From JBEKLJ01 sp050010255 (GTDB lineage: Bacteria > Acidobacteriota > Terriglobia > Bryobacterales > Bryobacteraceae): a stretch of DNA of 23,785 nt. Shown piece by piece: positions 15,880 to 23,145 of the stretch. The notes beneath the pieces are model-generated. The model was not told the origin of the DNA and searched no databases. It worked only from the letters and a program-made list of their open reading frames with translations. Where the stretch lies: contig JBEKLJ010000021.1 of NCBI GenBank assembly GCA_050010255.1, forward strand, positions 1 through 23,785, given 5' to 3'. Positions within the stretch are counted from its first letter, which is position 1. Every line of letters begins with the position of its first letter. The position numbers and the translations under genes are program-made.

Positions 15880-17676
15880 ATGGGATTCAACGTGGGAGAG
15901 ACCGTTGGCGACTACGAGATCATCGGGATGCTGGGCGCCGGCGGCATGGGCAAGGTGTACAAGGTCCGGAATGTCATTTCCGACCGGGTCGAGGCCATCA
16001 AGGTCCTGTTGCCGGACCTGACAAGCGAGTCCGAGCTGGCCGACCGCTTCATGCGGGAGATCAAGCTGCTGGCCAGCCTCAATCACCCCAACATCGCCGG
16101 ATTGCACACCGCGCTCCGGCTCGAGAACCAGTTGCTGATGGTCATGGAGTACATCGAGGGGCGGACGCTGGATGACCGGCTGAAGGACGGCCCGGTGCCG
16201 GTGCGCGAGGCGGTGGGCTATGCCTGCCAGGCGCTTTCGGCGCTGGGCTACGCCCACGAACGCGGCGTGATTCACCGCGACATCAAGCCGGCCAACATGA
16301 TGGTGACGGCCTCGGGCGACCTGAAGCTGATGGACTTCGGCATCGCCAAGGCCGTCGCCGACCGGCGCCTGACCATGACCGGCACGACGCTGGGGTCGAT
16401 CTACTACATGTCGCCGGAGCAGGTGAAGGGAAGCACCAGCCTGGACGGGCGCTCGGACCTGTATTCGATGGGGGTTTCGCTCTACGAGCTGGTCACGGGC
16501 ACGCGGCCGTTCAAGGGCGAGAGCGACTACTCGCTCATGGTGGCGCACCTGGAGCAGCAGCCCGTGCCGCCCATCCAGATCGACCCGACGTTGCCCCCCG
16601 CGCTGAACGAGATCATCCTCACGGCCATCCAGAAAGACCCGGCCAGGCGGTTCCAAGCGGCCCCGGCCATGCGAGTGGCCCTGGAGAGCGTCGCCAAGAG
16701 CCTGGGCGTGTCCATTCCGGCGCCCATGCCGGTCCGGCCGGCGGCGCCGCCCCAGCCAGTTTTCGGTCCGACTATGACGACGCCGGTGGCGGCACAGGCG
16801 CCTCCTCCGTGGCCGTCGGCACCGCCGTCGCCGCTGGCACAGACGCCCCACCCGCCGGCTTACGCGCCCGGTCCCCCGCCGCAGGCTTTCCAGCCCGGCC
16901 CGCCGCAGGCTTTCCAGCCCGGTCCCCCGCCGCAGGCTCCGCAACCGGGGCCGCCGCAGCGAGCGGGACACCGGGGCTTGTGGATGGCGCTTGGCGCGGT
17001 AGCCGCCGTGCTGGTAATCGTGCTGGGGGCCCTGCAGTTGCCCCGGCTTCTGAAGACGAGGGCCGGGGCGCCGGCGACCCAGGAGACCGGCCAGCCGGCC
17101 GTGCAATCGGTTGAGTCGCCGGCCGCTGCTCCCTCCACGGCGCCTGCTGAGACGACCCCCGGCGGCAAGGCCGAGGCCGGCGCCGCGCAGCCGGCGCAGC
17201 CTGCGGTGGTCGAGGCGCCCGCGGCGACTCCAGCAGCCCCTCCGGCCCAAGCCGGGCGGCCGCGAGGTCAGACTATCCCCGTCCCAGTGGTGCGCGGCGC
17301 CCGCGGCGGCCAGCAGGTCGCGACACCCGCGCCGGCGGCCGTGCAACCGGCTGCGGCGCCGCAGGAAGCCGCCGCGCCGCCCGTGCGCCGCGCTCCCGCG
17401 GTCGATCCAGCCGTGCTCGAGGAGCTCAGAGACCGCCTGGGCACGATTGGCTCGCGCGCGAATGCCTTGCGCGGCACTCTGGAGAACCTCCAGCAGCAGC
17501 AGCGCGCCCAGGGCGTCGGCCTGCGCACCGATATCGCGGCTTCCTGGAAACACATGGAATACCTGCTGGACGAGGCCGAGGCGGCGCTTAAGGCGGGCGA
17601 CGCCGTGCGTGCGCGCAGGAATCTGGACCAGGCTGAGCACGAGGCCGACAGCCTCGACAAGTTCCTGGGGCACTGA
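15880..17676 (+). CDS. Transmembrane serine/threonine protein kinase (PknB-type)
   Basis: The 598-residue protein has a complete kinase domain at about 11-285: Gly-rich loop GAGGMGKV (19-26), ATP-binding Lys41, catalytic HRDIKPAN (132-139), DFG at 152-154, and SPEQV followed by DGRSDLYSMGVSLYELVTG. All catalytic residues are present. A Pro/Gln-rich juxtamembrane stretch with internal repeats (about 288-362) leads to one membrane span (about 367-390, WMALGAVAAVLVIVLGALQL). The exterior part is Ala/Pro-rich to about 500 and ends in a helical segment (about 508-598). No PASTA, vWA or FHA domain is seen. It follows the csgG-like gene by 49 bp (GGAGGAG upstream). T6SS activity is under Thr kinase control in Pseudomonas (PpkA), but no Fha or PppA partner is in the window, so a link to this T6SS is only a possibility. 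Confidence 0.92.
   Translation: MGFNVGETVGDYEIIGMLGAGGMGKVYKVRNVISDRVEAIKVLLPDLTSESELADRFMREIKLLASLNHPNIAGLHTALRLENQLLMVMEYIEGRTLDDRLKDGPVPVREAVGYACQALSALGYAHERGVIHRDIKPANMMVTASGDLKLMDFGIAKAVADRRLTMTGTTLGSIYYMSPEQVKGSTSLDGRSDLYSMGVSLYELVTGTRPFKGESDYSLMVAHLEQQPVPPIQIDPTLPPALNEIILTAIQKDPARRFQAAPAMRVALESVAKSLGVSIPAPMPVRPAAPPQPVFGPTMTTPVAAQAPPPWPSAPPSPLAQTPHPPAYAPGPPPQAFQPGPPQAFQPGPPPQAPQPGPPQRAGHRGLWMALGAVAAVLVIVLGALQLPRLLKTRAGAPATQETGQPAVQSVESPAAAPSTAPAETTPGGKAEAGAAQPAQPAVVEAPAATPAAPPAQAGRPRGQTIPVPVVRGARGGQQVATPAPAAVQPAAAPQEAAAPPVRRAPAVDPAVLEELRDRLGTIGSRANALRGTLENLQQQQRAQGVGLRTDIAASWKHMEYLLDEAEAALKAGDAVRARRNLDQAEHEADSLDKFLGH
16871..16959 (+). repeat. In-frame tandem repeat encoding Pro/Gln-rich kinase linker
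   Basis: A roughly 24-bp unit (core CCGCCGCAGGCTTTCCAG) occurs about twice perfectly, at about 16878-16894 and 16902-16917, and then in diverged form to 16959. It encodes QAFQPGPP-type units just before the membrane span. Length probably varies between strains by slippage. Confidence 0.6.
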
Positions 17677-17678
17677 GC

Positions 17679-17706
17679 GTAGGGGTCGATCATGATCGAC
17701 CCCTAC
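17679..17706. repeat. Perfect 28-bp palindrome, copy 1 (after the kinase stop)
   Basis: GTAGGGGTCGATCA (17679-17692) is followed without a gap by its exact reverse complement to 17706. It begins 2 bp after the kinase TGA. As RNA it would fold into a 12-bp stem with a CATG loop, but no T-run follows. The identical 28 bp recur at 21487-21514. It may be a factor-assisted or bidirectional terminator, a dispersed palindromic repeat, or a protein-binding site. Confidence 0.85.
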
Positions 17707-17832
17707 CTCTGCAGGCATTCGTTCGAGCATGCGGGATTTCCGGCGCGCGTAGGGTGGGCCTGCTGGTCGACTTCAACGCGCCCGTCCTCAAGGACGTAAC
17801 TCACAGGCGCGTCTTGAATCCGGAAGGCTCCT

Positions 17833-17859
17833 GCGCGTCTCTGCGTCTCTGCGGTGAAT
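17833..17859 (-). repeat. Dispersed CGCAGAGA-type repeat, second location
   Basis: Read on the minus strand this is ATTCACCGCAGAGACG followed by CAGAGACGC. It matches the left arm at 9356-9370 (ATTCACCGCGGAGAC) in order and sense apart from a single change. These are therefore members of one repeat family within this window. Confidence 0.6.
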
Positions 17860-17943
17860 CGAGGTTACGGCAGCGGCTTCTCGCGTTGGATGAGGCGCCC
17901 GATTGCCGCCTGCCGGCGAAATGCCCCGCGAGCTGGCTGCGTC

Positions 17944-17972
17944 TTGTTACCAGCTCGGGTTCGAGATACGAT
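17944..17972 (+). promoter_or_regulatory. Candidate promoter for the metallopeptidase gene
   Basis: TTGTTA (17944-17949) and TACGAT (17967-17972) are spaced by exactly 17 bp, each matching four of six consensus positions. Transcription would begin near 17979, leaving a leader of only about 16 nt before the ATG at 17996. This supports 17996 as the start codon and argues that the gene is transcribed separately from the kinase. Confidence 0.4.
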
Positions 17973-17995
17973 TTGTGGGGGGAATTGTACCCAGA

Positions 17996-20900
17996 ATGCG
18001 GGGCGCGTTGCGGCAATTCGGTTCAAAATTAGCGCTTCTGATTGCGCTGGCGCTGCTCGGATTCACGGCGAACGCCGCTGTTGGGGCCGAGACACCCGCC
18101 ACCGCGGCGCTCGAAGAGCGCATCAGCAGCTTGAACGCGCGATTGCTGGAGGCGGGCGGGATGGCCCCGAAGGACAGCGCGCGGCGCGCCCTGTCGGTCG
18201 ACATCGCGGGGATCGCCTCCGAGCGCGCCTCCGCGATGGCCGCCCTCATCGAGAGCAGCCCCAGACGGGCGCTGGCGCTGGCGCTCCCCGCGGCGGTGCG
18301 TGACTCTCTGGCGCGAGCGTATCCCAGGATTGCGCCGCACCTGGAGGAGCGGGGCAACTGGAGTGGGACGCTGGCGGTGGTTTACGCCGACAATCTGGGG
18401 ACCGGGCAGAGCCGCCGCCTGATCTGGCTCAGGACGGCGGGCCTCACCCTGCATCTGTACTTCGCCGGCGGCGAGCCGCAGCGCCTGAAATCGGACGACC
18501 TGGCGAGCGTGCGCGGGCTGCGCCTGGACCGCCGGGTGGCAGTGGCGGGTTTGAGCCAGCTCGTGGCGGCCGTGCAGCCCGCGTGCAGCCCGCTGGGCGA
18601 GCAGAAGATCGCGGCGCTGCTGGTGAAGTTCCCGGGCGTGCCGGAACCGAGCCTCACGCCCGAGGACGTCCGGCAGGTCCTCTTCGGCGCCTCCGGCCGG
18701 TCTGCCGACGGCTACTGGAGGGACGCTTCCTACGGCCAGGCGTCGGCCTCCGGCGACGTCATCGGGTGGCTGGAGCTGGACCGGCAGTATGGGTGCTCCG
18801 ACGAGGAGATGGATGCGCTGGCCGCGGCGGCAGTCCGGAAAGCCGGTGAGCAGGCGGACCTGAGCCAGTACAGCCGGATCTTCGTCTACTTCCCCGAGCC
18901 GGAGGGCGGCTGCGGCTGGAGCGCGGAGGGGACGGTGGGGTGCACATCGGGCGGGGCACTGCCACGCCCCTCCTCCTATACCTGGCTTCCGGTCAACAGC
19001 GCCTGGACGCCGGACCGTCACCTGCTGCTGGCGGTGCACGAGGGCGGCCACAACCTGGGGCTGGACCACGCCGCATCGCGCGACTACGGCGCCGAGGCGT
19101 TGGGCGCGCCCGAGCAGGGCGGCCTCCGCAACGAGTACGGGGACCCGTTCTCGACCATGGGGAACCGCACAGGGGTTTTCGGGCATTACAACGCACAGCA
19201 GAAGCTTCAAATCGGTTGGCTGAGCCAGGAGGACGTGGCCACGGTCGAGCACACGGGCACCATCCGCATCGCGCCGCTCGGTTCGGCGGCGGCGGACCGC
19301 GTGAGGGCCTTGCGGGTGCGCCGGATCGAGGGCCAGGAGGACTGGCTGTGGCTGGAATCCCGGCAGCCCGCCGGGGATTACGAATCCACGTTGCCGGCGC
19401 AGGCCTTCACGGGCGCGCTGGTGCACTACACCGACGGGATCAACGGCCCGTTCGGCGTGGCGGAGGGGGCGACGGACCTGCTCGACTTCACGCCCGCGTC
19501 CGCGCCGATCAGCCGGAACGATTTCGACGACGCGGCGCTGGCCGCCGGGAACACCTGGGCGGACCAGTGGAGCCCGCGCACGCTCCAGGTGAGCGAGGCT
19601 GGGGCGGACGGCGTCACGGTGGAGGTGCGCGAGGAGGCTTGCGTCACGCTCTCGACCACATCCCGGCAGTACGGACCGGGCGAGGAGAGCGGCAGCGTTG
19701 ACGTGACCGCCCCGGCCGATTGCCAGTGGACCGTGATCAGCTCCGTTCCCTGGATCGCGATTCCGGCGCCGGCGAGCGGCTCCGGCAGTGGGACCGTCGC
19801 ATATACGGTCCAGGCCAACACGCAAGGCCAAACGCGCGTGGGCACGCTGGCCATCGGGCGCCGCCCGGTCCAGATCTCACAGGCGGCGGCGAACCTGCCG
19901 CCCGTGGTGGATTTTGTTTCTCCGGACTCCGGCGCCGGGCCGGCGGGCGCCTTTGACGTCTGGTACGACGATCCAAACGGAGTATTCGACCTGACCGTGC
20001 TGCGCGTGAACTTCAATACAAGCTCCGAGATGGCCAACGCGTGCGTGGTCGAGTACGACGTCTACCAAGACAGCGTCAGGCTGGCCAATGACGCGGGAAC
20101 GGGCTGGCTCGGGCCGTACTCGAGCGGGCAGGCGGGCCTGCTGGAGAACAGCCGCTGCCGCCTTGTGGAGGTAGTCAGCTACTTCGGCGATCTCTACGTG
20201 GCCGTGGTCTTCAAGACCCCGGGCGATCTAAAGATCTACGCCTCGGCGCGCGACCAGGGCGGTCTGGAGAGCGGCTGGCAGGAAGTCGGACAGTGGACCG
20301 CGACCGCCAACCAGGGGCCGGTGATCGGCGGTGTCTCGCCGGACTCGGGGCAGGGCTACAACCAGTTGTTCACGCTCATCTACTCGGATCCGAACGGCGC
20401 CGATGATATTTACGCGGCGCGGGCCGAGTTTGTGGGCGATTCCACTAGCTGCGTGGTGGACATCCTCACCAACTCGGAGTGGGTTAGCGAGGGCCCGGCC
20501 GGCGGGTACTTGGGAAGCTCACAGGTGCTCAGCGGCGCCGCCTGCTCGGTGAACCTCGCCGCATCTTCCATCCTGCGGAACGGCAATGAGATGCGCATCC
20601 GCCTGGCCATAACCTTCAACCAGAGCTTTGCGGGCACGAAGGAAGTCCGGCTTTCGGTGACGGACTTCACTGGGACCCAGGCGGGTCCGGAGCGGGTGGG
20701 CGCCTGGAACGTCGGCGCGCTGCCGGGACCCACGCCGGCGATCGCGGCGGAGGGCCTCGTGAACGCAGCCAGCTTCGCGAGCGGGCCGGTGGCGCCGGGC
20801 GAGATCGTGACTCTGTTCGGCGCGGACCTTGGGCCGGATTGCAGCACCGCCAGGCCCGACTGCACTCCCGACGGAGTCGTGCACGCGTATTACGATTCGG

Positions 20901-21490
20901 CCGGCTATCTGGCGAACGTCGCGGGCAACACCAAAGTGTTCTTCAACGGCATCCAGGCGCCGATGATATATAGCTCGAAGCTCCAGGTGAGCGCCATCGT
21001 GCCGTACGACCTATGGTTGAGCAGCTTGGTCACCACGGTACGGCTCGAGTACGAAGGCCGGGTCTCGAACGAGGTCCAGGTGCCGGTGATCGACTCCGCG
21101 CCGGGCATCTTCAAGTTTCCGTTCCTCTTCGGCCAGAGGGGGCAGGGCGTCATCGTCAACGCGGAAGACAACACGCTGAACTCGGCGGACAACCGGGCTG
21201 CCCGAGAGTCCATCGTGACCTTCTTTGCCACGGGGGAGGGCCAGACCTGGCCGCTCGGCGTGGACGGTATGCTGCCACGGACGGGCGGGTGGCCCGAGCC
21301 CCTAGGCGAAGTGGTGGTTACCTTCGGTGGCGTCCCGGGCGAGGTGTTGTTCAAGGGCCTCACCTACGCGGGCGTGCTTCAGTTAAACGTGAGGGTGCCT
21401 GGGGACGCGCCCATCGGCCCGGACGTCCCGCTCATCCTCTCGGTGGCTGGCATCTTCGGCCCGGACGACACGACCATCGCACTGAAGTAG
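17996..21490 (+). CDS. Exported M11-like zinc metallopeptidase with BACON-like, Ig-like and TIGR03437 domains
   Basis: The 1164-residue product starts with a Sec signal peptide (RGALRQFGSKLALLIALALL, cleavage near ANAAVGA). The catalytic part holds HEGGHNLGLDH at 348-358, a full HEXXHXXGXXH metzincin zinc site with Glu349 as general base. Met388 in FSTMG is a likely Met-turn. NEYGDPFSTMG and NAQQKLQIGWL resemble gametolysin-type (M11) peptidases. A BACON-like domain follows (about 549-630, with CQWTVISSVPWIAI), then two related Ig-like repeats (about 634-772 and 773-908), each opening with GVSPDSG- or FVSPDSG-type sequence and a DPNG motif. The C-terminus (about 916-1164) has GLVNAASFASGPVAPGEIV and LQVSAIVPY, hallmarks of TIGR03437. 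Substrate is unknown; it is probably extracellular or surface-attached. The ATG at 17996 was chosen for the signal peptide and GGGGGGAA upstream. It is flanked by the two 28-bp palindromes. Confidence 0.88.
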   Translation: MRGALRQFGSKLALLIALALLGFTANAAVGAETPATAALEERISSLNARLLEAGGMAPKDSARRALSVDIAGIASERASAMAALIESSPRRALALALPAAVRDSLARAYPRIAPHLEERGNWSGTLAVVYADNLGTGQSRRLIWLRTAGLTLHLYFAGGEPQRLKSDDLASVRGLRLDRRVAVAGLSQLVAAVQPACSPLGEQKIAALLVKFPGVPEPSLTPEDVRQVLFGASGRSADGYWRDASYGQASASGDVIGWLELDRQYGCSDEEMDALAAAAVRKAGEQADLSQYSRIFVYFPEPEGGCGWSAEGTVGCTSGGALPRPSSYTWLPVNSAWTPDRHLLLAVHEGGHNLGLDHAASRDYGAEALGAPEQGGLRNEYGDPFSTMGNRTGVFGHYNAQQKLQIGWLSQEDVATVEHTGTIRIAPLGSAAADRVRALRVRRIEGQEDWLWLESRQPAGDYESTLPAQAFTGALVHYTDGINGPFGVAEGATDLLDFTPASAPISRNDFDDAALAAGNTWADQWSPRTLQVSEAGADGVTVEVREEACVTLSTTSRQYGPGEESGSVDVTAPADCQWTVISSVPWIAIPAPASGSGSGTVAYTVQANTQGQTRVGTLAIGRRPVQISQAAANLPPVVDFVSPDSGAGPAGAFDVWYDDPNGVFDLTVLRVNFNTSSEMANACVVEYDVYQDSVRLANDAGTGWLGPYSSGQAGLLENSRCRLVEVVSYFGDLYVAVVFKTPGDLKIYASARDQGGLESGWQEVGQWTATANQGPVIGGVSPDSGQGYNQLFTLIYSDPNGADDIYAARAEFVGDSTSCVVDILTNSEWVSEGPAGGYLGSSQVLSGAACSVNLAASSILRNGNEMRIRLAITFNQSFAGTKEVRLSVTDFTGTQAGPERVGAWNVGALPGPTPAIAAEGLVNAASFASGPVAPGEIVTLFGADLGPDCSTARPDCTPDGVVHAYYDSAGYLANVAGNTKVFFNGIQAPMIYSSKLQVSAIVPYDLWLSSLVTTVRLEYEGRVSNEVQVPVIDSAPGIFKFPFLFGQRGQGVIVNAEDNTLNSADNRAARESIVTFFATGEGQTWPLGVDGMLPRTGGWPEPLGEVVVTFGGVPGEVLFKGLTYAGVLQLNVRVPGDAPIGPDVPLILSVAGIFGPDDTTIALK

Positions 21491-21517
21491 GGGTCGATCA
21501 TGATCGACCCCTACTTC
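21484..21517. repeat. Perfect palindrome, copy 2 (34 bp, overlapping the metallopeptidase stop)
   Basis: The same 28-bp core as at 17679-17706 lies at 21487-21514, here lengthened by GAA and TTC to a perfect 34-bp palindrome. The TAG stop codon of the metallopeptidase (21488-21490) is part of its left arm. The RNA stem would be 15 bp with a CATG loop, again without a T-run. Confidence 0.85.
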
Positions 21518-21763
21518 GGCGGCACGTCCAAGACCGACCCGCACATCGGGGATCCGCAAGACGGAAACGCCGCGGTGGCAGGGCAGTGGTCCGCTGCCGC
21601 CTCAGCGGTCCAACTGCATTGGACAACTCTGTGACACCCGTCCGGGCAGCCGCTGCGTTACCCTGAGGGTGAGCGCCGATCGCGCGGGGGCGCGGTGGTG
21701 GCTGGAGAGACTGCGCGCCGCCCTGAGGCGGAAACGTTCTCGCCAACTGTGTAGGGAGCTAAC
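21518..21763. other. Gap before the zinc-ribbon gene, no gene seen
   Basis: Frames across this 246-bp stretch lack a ribosome site or recognisable protein. A TTGGAC at 21619-21624 has no -10 at the proper distance. GTAGGGAG at about 21752-21759 is the ribosome site of the next gene. Confidence 0.5.
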
Positions 21764-22399
21764 ATGTTCGCTTGGATCTGCCCGAAATGCGGGCAAGAGG
21801 TCCCGCCGGCTTACTCGGAGTGTCCGAACTGTGCTGGAGGCGCGCGACCGGCTGAGGCGGCCGCGGAGGCACCCGCGCCGGCGCCAACGCCTGCTGCCGG
21901 ACCTCCCGTGGGTGCGCCGCGGCCCCAGCGCAGCTCCAGCGTCTCGGTGCCGTGGTGGTTTCTGGCGCTGATGATCGCGGGCGCCTTCATCGCCGTGGGC
22001 CTGCTTGTGATGCTGCTCCAGCAGCGCGGGACCGCCCCGCCGCCCCAGCCGAGCCCCAGCGTCGCTCTAGAGACGCCCGGACCCGTCACCGCCGCTGCGA
22101 GTCCCGAGCTTCGGGACATCGAGCTGACCGGCCTGCGGCTGACCGAGGACACCCAGAAGAAGGCCTTCGTGCAGTTCGTGGTTGTCAACCACTCCGGCCT
22201 TGGTCTCGGCCGGGTGGCCGCCACGGTTCACCTGAAGGCAGTCGCCAGGCAAGCGCAGGAGACCGTGGGGACGTTCTCGTTTGAGACCACGCTTGGGCCG
22301 TACGAGGCGAAAGACCTGAAGGTGCCGCTCGCGACCAAGCTGCGCGTCTACGAGCTGCCGGACTGGCAGTTCCTGCGCGCGGAATTGCAGGCTAAGTAG
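21764..22399 (+). CDS. Zinc-ribbon single-pass membrane protein of unknown function
   Basis: The 211-residue protein begins with a zinc ribbon, CPKCGQ and CPNC (Cys at residues 6, 9, 20 and 23). An Ala/Pro-rich linker (about 27-62) follows, then one membrane span (about 64-85, WWFLALMIAGAFIAVGLLVMLL). After another Pro-rich linker comes a C-terminal domain of about 100 residues (about 110-211) with LRDIELTGLRLTED, VQFVVVNHSGLGLG and FSFETTLGPYEAKDLKVPL. This resembles the FxLYD-type beta-sandwich, a family often found outside membranes. Zinc-ribbon/span/beta-domain proteins of this layout are common but uncharacterised. GTAGGGAG lies before the ATG. Nothing in its neighbourhood fixes a function; nth follows after a short gap. 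The layout is clear and the function is not. Confidence 0.8.
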   Translation: MFAWICPKCGQEVPPAYSECPNCAGGARPAEAAAEAPAPAPTPAAGPPVGAPRPQRSSSVSVPWWFLALMIAGAFIAVGLLVMLLQQRGTAPPPQPSPSVALETPGPVTAAASPELRDIELTGLRLTEDTQKKAFVQFVVVNHSGLGLGRVAATVHLKAVARQAQETVGTFSFETTLGPYEAKDLKVPLATKLRVYELPDWQFLRAELQAK

Positions 22400-22455
22400 G
22401 CTTCTTCGCTCGCGGCCGCGGATTGTCGGCTGCGGCCTGCGGTATGGTGGTTGCG

Positions 22456-23145
22456 ATGCCGGCCAAGACCTCCCCACGTCAGCCCGCGAGGCGTTCCCAG
22501 AAGGCTGCGGAACGCCAGCAGCGCCTCGGGAAGATCCTGCAAGTTCTGGACGGAACCTACCCCGCGGCTACCTGCGCGCTCATCCACGGGAGCGCCTGGC
22601 AACTGCTGGTGGCGACCATCCTTTCCGCCCAATGCACCGACAAGCGCGTCAACCAGGTCACACCGGGGCTCTTCCAGAAGTACCCCACGATTCAAGACTT
22701 CGCCCACGCGAACCAGGAAGAGCTGGCGCGGGACGTCCGCTCCACCGGGTTTTTCAACAACAAGGCCAGGTCGCTCATCGGCGCGGCGAAAAAGATCCTC
22801 AGCGACTACGGCGGGAAGGTGCCGCGCACGATGGAGGAGATGCTGGCTATTCCCGGCGTGGCGCGCAAAACGGCGAACGTGGTGCTCGGCACGGCCTACG
22901 GCATTCCCAGCGGGGTCGTGGTCGATACCCACGTCGAGCGCCTGGCCCAGCGTCTGGACCTGACGAAGAACACCGCCCCGGCGAAGATCGAGCAGGATCT
23001 GATGGGGCTCATCCCGCGGGAGCGGTGGATCCTCTTCTCGCACCAGTTGATCCTGCACGGCCGGGCGCTGTGCGTGGCCCGCAAACCGAAGTGCGCGGCC
23101 TGCCCGCTCGAGCCGCTCTGCCGCGCCAAGGACAAGACCGTCTAA
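22456..23145 (+). CDS. nth: Endonuclease III (DNA glycosylase/AP lyase)
   Basis: Endonuclease III removes oxidised pyrimidines from DNA and cleaves at the resulting abasic site. The 229-residue protein has LVATILSAQCTDKRVNQVTP (LSAQ-TD signature), the helix-hairpin-helix LAIPGVARKTANVVLG (130-145) with the catalytic Lys138, and the catalytic Asp157 in VVDTHVERL. The 4Fe-4S ligands form C-X6-C-X2-C-X5-C (Cys206, 213, 216 and 222), complete. The N-terminus is extended by a basic stretch (about 1-18) relative to E. coli Nth (211 residues). The start is uncertain: ATG at 22456 has GGTGG 5 nt upstream, while an in-frame ATG at 22444 and a TTG at 22423 are also possible. It is the last recognisable gene in the window. 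Confidence 0.95.
   Translation: MPAKTSPRQPARRSQKAAERQQRLGKILQVLDGTYPAATCALIHGSAWQLLVATILSAQCTDKRVNQVTPGLFQKYPTIQDFAHANQEELARDVRSTGFFNNKARSLIGAAKKILSDYGGKVPRTMEEMLAIPGVARKTANVVLGTAYGIPSGVVVDTHVERLAQRLDLTKNTAPAKIEQDLMGLIPRERWILFSHQLILHGRALCVARKPKCAACPLEPLCRAKDKTV

Larger units (their letters stand above)
17707..17995. other. Gap between the kinase and the metallopeptidase: repeat copy and promoter, no gene
   Basis: I see no credible gene in this 289-bp stretch, which follows the palindrome. It holds a copy of the purine-rich dispersed repeat at 17833-17859 and a promoter candidate at 17944-17972. The frame of the metallopeptidase extends upstream to an ATG at 17903, but the signal peptide begins at 17996, so that extension is probably not translated. 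Confidence 0.6.

Noticed and set aside
15817..17730. Minus-strand open frame of 637 codons opposite the kinase
   Set aside because: Its Arg/Gly-rich repeats are the complement of the Pro/Ala-rich kinase linker; it has no recognisable domain.
17903..17995. Upstream extension of the metallopeptidase from an ATG at 17903
   Set aside because: It would bury the signal peptide behind 31 residues and would start upstream of the candidate promoter at 17944-17972.
17996..21490. Metallopeptidase as a T6SS effector
   Set aside because: It has a Sec signal peptide and a separate candidate promoter, and is more than 3 kb from vgrG, so ordinary export is the simpler reading.
17679..21517. Twin palindromes as ends of a composite transposon
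   Set aside because: No transposase lies between them, the ends are palindromic and not simple inverted termini, and no target duplication is visible.
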